Of a DNA stretch of 64,000 nt, positions 57,101 to 64,000 are shown in pieces; positions within the stretch are counted from its first letter, which is position 1; every line of letters starts with the position of its first letter. The notes under the pieces were generated by a model, which made no database searches, had not been told where the DNA came from, and saw only the letters and a list, made by a program, of their open reading frames with translations. Both the position numbers and the translations under genes were made by a program. Source of the stretch: Bradysia coprophila (Eukaryota; Arthropoda; Insecta; Diptera; Sciaridae); the NCBI RefSeq assembly GCF_014529535.1, contig NW_023503496.1, positions 1,612,001-1,676,000 of the forward strand. Reading direction: 5' to 3'.

Positions 57101-59200
57101 CTTACAAGCGGACTTGGCTAATAGACCTTTTCAGTTCGAAAAAAGACTAGATGGTCAGGAGGGACGAATTGACAGCTGTAACCGGTTTAATTATTTTCGT
57201 TCACTTTAGTTAAACAAAGTAAACAGTAAACGAAAGTGAACAAGAGCGAACCGATTACAGCTGTCAACTGTCAATAGACCTTTTAAGTTGAAAAAAAGAC
57301 TAGATGGTCTGGAGGTATGAATTGACAGTTGACAGCTGTGATCGGTTCGCTTTTGGTCACTATCGTTCACTTTTCACTTTTATTCAATGAAAGTGAACAC
57401 AATCAATGAAAAGTGAACCGATTGCAGCTGTCAGCTGTCGATTCATCCCTCCAGACCATCTAGTCTTTTTATCAACTTAAAAGGTCTATTCATCCCTCCA
57501 CACCATCTAGTCTTTTTTCGAACTTAAAAGGTCTATTGTGAAAAAGCTCCAGCGCTAAAGCTTTTCGAATATCTTGCGCCAATACCCTCTCTAGCAACCA
57601 AACTTTGTTTTGATATTTTTGCATACCAAAATAACGGAGCAACACACAAAAAAGACACCACAATCACAAATTATTCAATTTCGAACACCGAAATGGTGAC
57701 ACGTGACGTAATATTTTCAACATAAAAAAGGACATCGCTGCTCAGACTTCCGCGTGGAGTAATCTGGCACACCATACAAATTGATGTTGGTTTGATAGAG
57801 AGGATATTGGTAGCGCTTGATTTAAGAATGCATGGTATAATTTTGAAATTTGAATGTAAGACGGTAATTCATTTTGCAATAACCATGTTTAAAGACATTT
57901 TTCAAATGGTAGAAACTTGGTTATTACAAAATGGTGTCCTGGAGACGCGTTGCGATTTTTTGGCGCTACAATTACACGTGTTTCCATATATAACGTTTGA
58001 CAGTTCGTGCGAATAAATTCTGTCACTTTCGGCCTTTGGGCGCTTTGGGCTTACATTTTTCAACTTTCTTACCCAGTAGCAGTAGGCAGCATACAAATAG
58101 AGAAATGATAACAGATGGCGTTGCTGCCGCCTCATTTGAAATATTTTTCGTCGATTTTCAAACATCGATATCTTTTATAATAATCATCCAATCTGGAAAA
58201 AAATTATCTTTTGCTCAGTTTCACTCGAGGGAAAGAGGCATTAAACTATGTTTAACTTCGATCCGTCGAGTCGAAAATAATAATTTTGCTTGTTGGTATT
58301 TGTGAGCCACCAATGTCCATATAAACGCGAAGTAAATTTGATATTTCACCCGTTGTGTGAAAAAAGCCGTCAAACGTATTCTATCCTAAATATTCTATTG
58401 TAAATAGCTCCTTTGAATCATGGCGCTACGTTAGTGAATGGTCCGTTCTGCCACTTGTGACGCAATTTTTTTTTTGTTATAATTTTCTTCCTAAAATTTT
58501 TCTGGTAAGATTTTTGTTGATAAAACTTTCGCGTACTTTCCTCATCAGCTGCCATTTCTGACGCATAACTTTTTGCGTATCGAATCTGTAAGCGTCACCT
58601 GCACCGATATCAGTTCTTTTGTAAGTGGATAACAGGACTTGCGTCACACCTCCACTGTAAGTGGTTTTGGGCGATTGTTAATCAGCATGCTGAAGCTATG
58701 CGGTTCTATGTTTTAGATTGGATTTTTTTGTTAATTAAGAAGTGAAAGAAGTGATGATGATCCGGCTGGGCCGGCGCAGCGCCATCTGTTATCATTTCTC
58801 TGCATATAAAACTCAATAAGTAACTCTTTCGGCCTCCTCAATCGTTACGTAAATAACTGTTGCTTTGATAATAGTTATTTTCGCAATTCCGGGTCATAAT
58901 CATCACTTTTCCATGCATCCAGTGCGTTTTCGTGGTTAAAGTTAAAAGATTTTTAAAATTTATTCTAAAAGTTATTTTTTTTCTTGATATTATTATTTAC
59001 TATTGAAATTCCAGACTTTTTCCCATACAAACCATATTTCGAATTTTGCTCATGGAGCAACCATGTTCAATTTTCATCGAAAATTTTGACCCTTTTGCAT
59101 GGCAAATTTTTTCCACCAAATTTTTTTTCCGATTTTTAATCTGATATTTGGTGGGTTTGCTTAGAATGATCTAAAAACAAAATAAAACCACTTTTTTGGA
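54150..59200. other. 5-kb intergenic stretch with palindromic repeats
   Basis: No supported gene. Contents: a half MITE at 55340-55390; palindromes at 55883-55988 (CTGTTTCGATCAAATTTTTC and inverse) and 56022-56195 (GAAAGTTAACGAA and inverse); a nested inverted-repeat cluster at 57118-57540; solo AGAAATGATAACAGATGGCG at 58100; a half copy of the 51000 foldback at 58445-58680; another solo motif at 58776. Short frames here look random. Confidence 0.5.
57118..57540. repeat. Nested inverted-repeat cluster
   Basis: The terminal AATAGACCTTTT, followed by AAAAAAGACTAGATGGTC, occurs at both ends in inverted order and again internally at about 57272 and 57452. Inner arms share GACAGCTGT and GAACCGATT. 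This looks like one MITE inserted into a relative of itself. Confidence 0.75.
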
Positions 59201-59205
59201 TTTAG

Positions 59206-60212
59206 ACCTCGAAATCTGATGAAATCTGATTGAGAAGACCTGGCAAAGCTACAAAGCCATAGAGGCCAAACAGTCTCGTACCTGCCAGTCGGATGCGAAA
59301 TGGAAAAAGGGCGTTCAGGAATACTATACTGGCGTGCGAACAGCTTACTGGACATTCCAGGGTCCTGCCTATCGCCTAGCTGACAACGTGATCCATGGAT
59401 TCGAGAAATACTTAACGCATCTGATCTATTTGGCTAGCACTAACTCTACCGTCCTCCAGCCCTGTTCGACGGATATTTTAGAAGGCTTCAGCAAACTAAA
59501 TAAGCTGCGGGACTCGGCTACGGTAATTTTAGTCGAATTCAACAAAGCGTTTCCGGGTCTAATCGAAACGTTCAAAAAAGTCGTCAATAAATTGGACAAA
59601 TATATCGGTCGTCTCACCGGTACAATTAATGATGCTCTGGACAAATTCAGTTGTGTATTGGTACATTTTCAGACCGAATTTCTCAAGGTGGACTCGCACG
59701 GCATTCGAAAGAATGTCAAGTACACTCCGGTGATTGAGCAGGGTCTAGTCGTTGTGAATACAATCGCTCTAATTGCTGAAACTTTGCTAACCCAATGTGA
59801 AGGCGCCACAACTGAGCAGTACGAAGCAGTGACTGTTCTGATTTTGATTTTAAATTATTCTGTGTTTGTTGTGGAGGGGATTAACGCTTGTCAACAGTCT
59901 GTTTTGTATGAAGAAAATCGAGCCGTACCGAAAAAACTTGAATTATCTTCGATATCATTGGACTATGTGATGGTAGCAATCACTCAATCTGTTACTTCAA
60001 TTACTTTTCCTTTTGTCGACAGCTTGATGTCATGTTTGACCGTTGTGGTTAATTTGATCGTGTTTCTGAATTCTGCATTGAAGGAACTGTGTGGAGTGTT
60101 CAAAGGGGTGCTTGTAAATGTTGGAGAGATTCAACGGAATTTACTCAGGAGTGTTTCTAACACTGTGAATCATGGATTGCGTAATTTATTGAAAGGAGTC
60201 CCACCAAAATGA
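59206..60212 (+). CDS. Hydrophobic helical protein of unknown family, last exon(s); possibly broken
   Basis: The frame is open from 59223 to TGA 60210-60212. It encodes about 330 residues of amphipathic and hydrophobic helices: CQSDAKWKKGVQEYYTGVRT, GFEKYLTHLIYLAST, FKKVVNKLDKYIGRLTG, VTVLILILNYSVFVVEGINA and CLTVVVNLIVFLNSALKELC. Spaced cysteines suggest a secreted or membrane protein. No signal peptide exon was found upstream. An acceptor-like TTTTGGATTTAG ends at 59205, but the exon after it holds an exact tandem duplication of GAAATCTGAT (59211-59230) that puts a stop in all three frames; one copy fewer would leave it open. An acceptor at TTGAG 59234 would avoid this. A poly(A) signal AATAAA lies at 60309-60314. 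I do not recognise the family. Confidence 0.55.
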
Positions 60213-60699
60213 ATTAGCTATCAATTGAAACAAATTTCTAAATCTCGAACAGCACTTCTGAATTAACATAATCCTAACACTACCATTGTATAAATCAGTC
60301 AGTGACGAAATAAATAATTTCCACAACTTTCTATGCTTTAAAATACTTGGAGAAAATTCAACAAGACTTTCGTTTCTCGGCTTTTTTCACTCCTTCGTTA
60401 ATTACATCTTGTGCCTATGGCTACCGCGTTTGTTTTCATTTATCAACACAATTAGTTGATAAATAGTTTGGAATTAATGTAGAAAAGGAGATTGTTGTTT
60501 TCGTTTTGTTAACGAAGGTCGGGAAAGGAGCGCGTCTTTTTAATGTGTTATAAATAAGTTGAAGAGAAGAGTCGAATGATTTGTGGTTGAACGATGTCTG
60601 TTAACTGTCTTGTCTCCTTGACCTTTCCTGGCCCTCCTATTCTTTACAGGTTTTTTCGTAGTTGTGCTACCATTTGAGCGTTGTATATTTGCTTGTAGC

Positions 60700-63085
60700 C
60701 CGTTGCCGAATCGTAACGAAACAAGGCATCAGAACAGTCGGAGCGTTTGCTGCGACTTAGCCCCGTACGACCCGTAATCCTATTTCGTCCGTAACCATAA
60801 TACGTCCGAAGCCGTAATACGCCCGGAACCCTAATACGTCTACAACCCTCTAATGCGTCTGTTACCAAAATGCATGGTCAAATTCACTGAAAGTGTTCAT
60901 TTTTAAAATTGCGCATAGCGCAATTACGAAAGCCCGCACGAAGTACCTCTCAAATAAAACCAACAATTTACGACATTATTTTAGACACCCAAAATTTTTT
61001 GCCAACTTTCCATTGGGTATTCAATTACCTCTCAAAAATTAGCAAAATCGGATGATATTTACTCGATTTTTGTGCAAAAAACACTTAGGGCCGAGTAGCG
61101 GCCTTAGTCCAAGGGCCCAAATTTAAAACTTTTTTTGCCACCATTCCATTCGGCATTCAATTATCTCTCAAATGAAACAAAAAATAGCAAAATCGGATGA
61201 GAATTTCTCAATTTATGTGCAAAAAACACTTAGAGCCGAGTAGCGGCCTTAGTCTAAGGACCCAAATTTAAAACTTTTTTTGCCACCATTCTATTCGGCA
61301 TTCAATTATCTCTCAAATGAAACAAAAACTAGCAAAATCGGATGAGATTTACTCGATTTATGTGCAAAAAACACTTAGGGCCGAGTAGCGGCCTTAGTCC
61401 AAGGGCCCAAATTTAAAACTTTTTTTGCCACCATTCTATTCGGCATTCAATTATCTCTCAAATGAAACAAAAAATAGCAAAATCGGATGAGATTTACTCG
61501 ATTTATGTGCAAAAAACACTTAGGGCCGAGTAGCGGCCTTAGTCCAAGGACCCAAATTTAAAACTTTTTTTGCCACCATTCTATTCGGCATTCAATTATC
61601 TCTCAAATGAAACAAAAACTAGCAAAATCGGATGAGATTTACTCGATTTATGTGCAAAAAAACACTTAGGGCCGAGTAGCGGCCTTAGTCCAAGGACCCA
61701 AATTTGAAATTTTTTTCGACAAGTTCTTTTCGGTATTCAATTACCTTCCATAAAAAACTAAATCTAGCAAAATCGGATGAGATTTACTCGATTTATGTGC
61801 AAAAAACACTTAGGGCCGAGTAGCGGCCTTAGTCCAAGGACCCAAATTTGAAATTTTTTTCGACAAGTTCTTTTCGGTATTCAATTACCTTCCATAAAAA
61901 ACTAAATCTAGCAAAATCGGATGAGATTTACTCGATTTATGTGCAAAAAACACTTAGGGCCGAGTAGCGGCCTTAGTCCAAGGACCCAAATTTAAAACTT
62001 TTTTTGCCACCATTCTATTCGGCATTCAATTATCTCTCAAATGAAACAAAAACTAGCAAAATCGGATGAGATTTACTCGATTTATGTGCAAAAAACACTT
62101 AGGGCCGAGTAGCGGCCTTAGTCCAAGGACCCAAATTTAGCTGCTTGTGATATATCAAATGAAAGGTATTGACGAGTAGAACAAAGTTGCTGAACATTGT
62201 TTTTGGGTAAGATGCAACGTGGGCTTGTTGGGAGGGCTCAAAGGTCGTTACTCGGCCCTAAGTGTTTTTTGCACATAAATCGAGTAAATCTCATCCGATT
62301 TTGCTAGTTTTAGTTTTTTATGGAAGGTAATTGAATACCGAAAAGAACGTGACGAAAAAAGTTTCAAATTTGGGCCCTTGGACTAAGGCCGCTACTCGGC
62401 CCTAAGTGTTTTCTGCACATAAATCGAGTAAATCTCATCCGATTTTGCTAGATTTAGTTTTTTATGGAAGGTAATTGAATACCGAAAAGAACGTGACGAA
62501 AAAAGTTTCAAATTAGGGCCCTTGGACTAAGGCCGCTACTCGGCCCTAAGTGTTTTTTGCACATAAATCGAGTAAATCTCATACGATTTTGCTAGTTTTT
62601 GTTTCATTTGAGAGATAATTGAATGCCGAATAGAATGACGGCAAAAAAGTTTCAAATTTGGGCCCTTGCACTAAGGCCGCTACTCGGCCCTAAGTGCTTT
62701 TTGCACATAAATCGAGTAAATCTCAACCGATTTTGCTAGTTTTTGTTTCATTTGAGAGGTAATTGAATACCCAATGGAAAGTTGGCAAAAAATTTTGGGT
62801 TTCTAAAATAATGTCGTAAATTGTTGGTTTTATTTGAAAGGTACTTCGTACGGGCTTTCGTAATTGCGCTATGCGCAATTTTAAAAATGAACAGTTTCAG
62901 TAAATTTGACAATGCCCAACTTGACTTGCATTTTGGTAACAGACGCATTAGAGGGTTGTAGACGTATTAGGGTTCCGGGCTTATTAGGGCTACGGACGTA
63001 TTATGGTTGCTGACGAAATAGGATTACGGGTTGTACGGGGCTAAGTCGCAGCAAACGCTCCGACTGTTCTGATGCCTTGTTTTTT
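60700..63085. mobile_element. 2.4-kb foldback transposon with tandem-repeat arms
   Basis: The ends are long inverted repeats: ACAAGGCATCAGAACAGTCG on the left (about 60720) and CGACTGTTCTGATGCCTTGT on the right (to about 63082), pairing on through CGCATAGCGCAATTACGAAA. Inside, a unit of about 148 bp with the core CCGAGTAGCGGCCTTAGTCC repeats about eight times in the left arm and about four times inverted in the right arm. A short unique centre lies at 62140-62240. This is the layout of FB-type foldback elements. No transposase is encoded. Confidence 0.9.
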
Positions 63086-63760
63086 ATTGCGGATTCGTTA
63101 TCTATGAACATAGACAAATGCTTTGCCCTTACCGTCTGCTTCCAATTCAACATGTTACAAACGGCATATTAATCTTATAAGCCCCCAGTACTTCGTACGG
63201 GGCTAAAAATATAGCCTTCAAATGACCCAATGAATAAAAAACTAGAGAAAAACAGGAAAATTTGTATGCAATTCTCTCCCATAGGTCAACATGTTTTTGT
63301 CATTTCTCTGCTACTGATCGACGTAAGGTTCTGAAATAACAGGTTAAGACACCCACGAAGGCGGGTGACACCGAAATCGTAAAAGCACTCCAGTCACTCC
63401 AGTACAGATTGTGTGTGAAATCAACTTGAAGAAAATGTTTTTTAGGAAAATTCGGAATTTTGTTTCTGTTACGTTGCCTTTTTCATTTAAACTTCGTAGC
63501 CGCTGAACTTTAATTTGTGTATTTGCACTCAATTTGTGTAATGCCGAAATCAGCATTGTTTTGTCCTGTTGTTCGTCCGCATTATGATTGTAAACGGTAA
63601 AACGTTTCGTCACGAATCGTAAACGGTAACACGTTTCGTTCGCCCTTAGTTGAATAAAAGAAATTTTTTCAACAATTTTTGGTCAAGTCAAAGCAATACA
63701 ACACTTTGTCAATGTTGAATTACTGACCAAGCAATACAACAATTTTATTAATAAATATAA
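63086..63760. other. Intergenic, nothing recognised
   Basis: AT-rich sequence. The minus-strand frame at 63344-63613 has no domain, start context or poly(A) support that I can point to. Confidence 0.35.
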
Positions 63761-63918
63761 AATTCGTTTGCGTCAAGTTGTACGTAGTGGCGAGTTGGAA
63801 GGATTTAGGGCCGTCATGTTGCACAAGTCTAAGTTCGACAACATTCGAAAATGAATTCACCTGAAAGTTTGGATCCGTAATTTCTCTGATCCGCTGAGGG
63901 TCTGCATTACCTCATTTA
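63760..63918. repeat. Truncated copy of the 38112-38460 element
   Basis: Shares TTTGCGTCAAGTTGTA, GGAAGGATTTAGGGCCGT, CACCTGAAAGTTTGGATCC and TCTGATCCGCTGAGGGTCTG with the right half of 38112-38460. The left half is missing. Confidence 0.8.
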
Positions 63919-64000
63919 TATACTTTATATACTTTGATTACAACAACATCATTACCCAAAGCGTCACTGATGCTCGGTAAAGTTTGTGATTCGCTCAGGA

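Overview
This is eukaryotic nuclear DNA, AT-rich, with short spliced introns (62-78 bp where I can fix both ends) and compact genes. Two genes of the insect DM4/DM12 secreted family point to an insect, and intron size and gene compactness suggest a fly. A fungus-gnat-like dipteran is only a guess. No rRNA genes, CRISPR arrays or bacterial features were seen.

Layout. 0-9 kb: mostly non-autonomous inverted-repeat (foldback/MITE) DNA, with one small membrane-protein gene (3753-4073, -) and a broken secreted-peptide candidate beside a hAT-type MITE with an 8-bp target duplication. 9.3-13.8 kb: two tandem F-box/leucine-rich-repeat genes on the minus strand, both rebuilt from spliced exons; the intron of one holds a 19-bp minisatellite. 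16.7-20.6 kb: a candidate exon, then a gene of at least eleven exons whose product resembles FIRRM (C1orf112), a regulator of RAD51-type recombinases. 20.8-26.3 kb: repeats, a tRNA-like sequence and a Penelope-type GIY-YIG endonuclease fragment. 26.4-30.5 kb: a lipocalin-like secreted protein and the first DM4/DM12 gene. 31-34.8 kb: a second 19-bp minisatellite and a nested TIR element.

34.8-49.7 kb is the most unusual part. Two genes in divergent orientation each join a long alpha-helical N-terminal region to a C-terminal Hsp70 ATPase fold. The minus-strand gene has lost the Hsp70 phosphate-binding signatures. The plus-strand gene keeps a well-conserved ATPase domain and beta substrate domain, but has about 990 residues in front of it, lacks the usual linker and lid, and carries one in-frame TAA (or a 78-bp in-frame intron). 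A small two-exon gene and a transposon-like block built from dozens of ACGATAATATCGT palindromes lie between them. A 1.5-kb repeat occurs in opposite orientation on either side of the minus-strand gene.

51.8-54.1 kb: the second DM4/DM12 gene, five exons, minus strand. 54.2-59.2 kb: palindromic repeats only. 59.2-60.2 kb: a secreted or membrane helical protein of unknown family, possibly broken by a 10-bp duplication. 60.7-63.1 kb: a 2.4-kb foldback transposon whose arms are tandem repeats of about 148 bp.

Four of the genes have an AATAAA poly(A) signal overlapping the stop codon, implying almost no 3' UTR before the signal. The genes do not form one pathway. Gene models are hand-spliced from sequence signals; distant UTR exons and promoters were not resolved.
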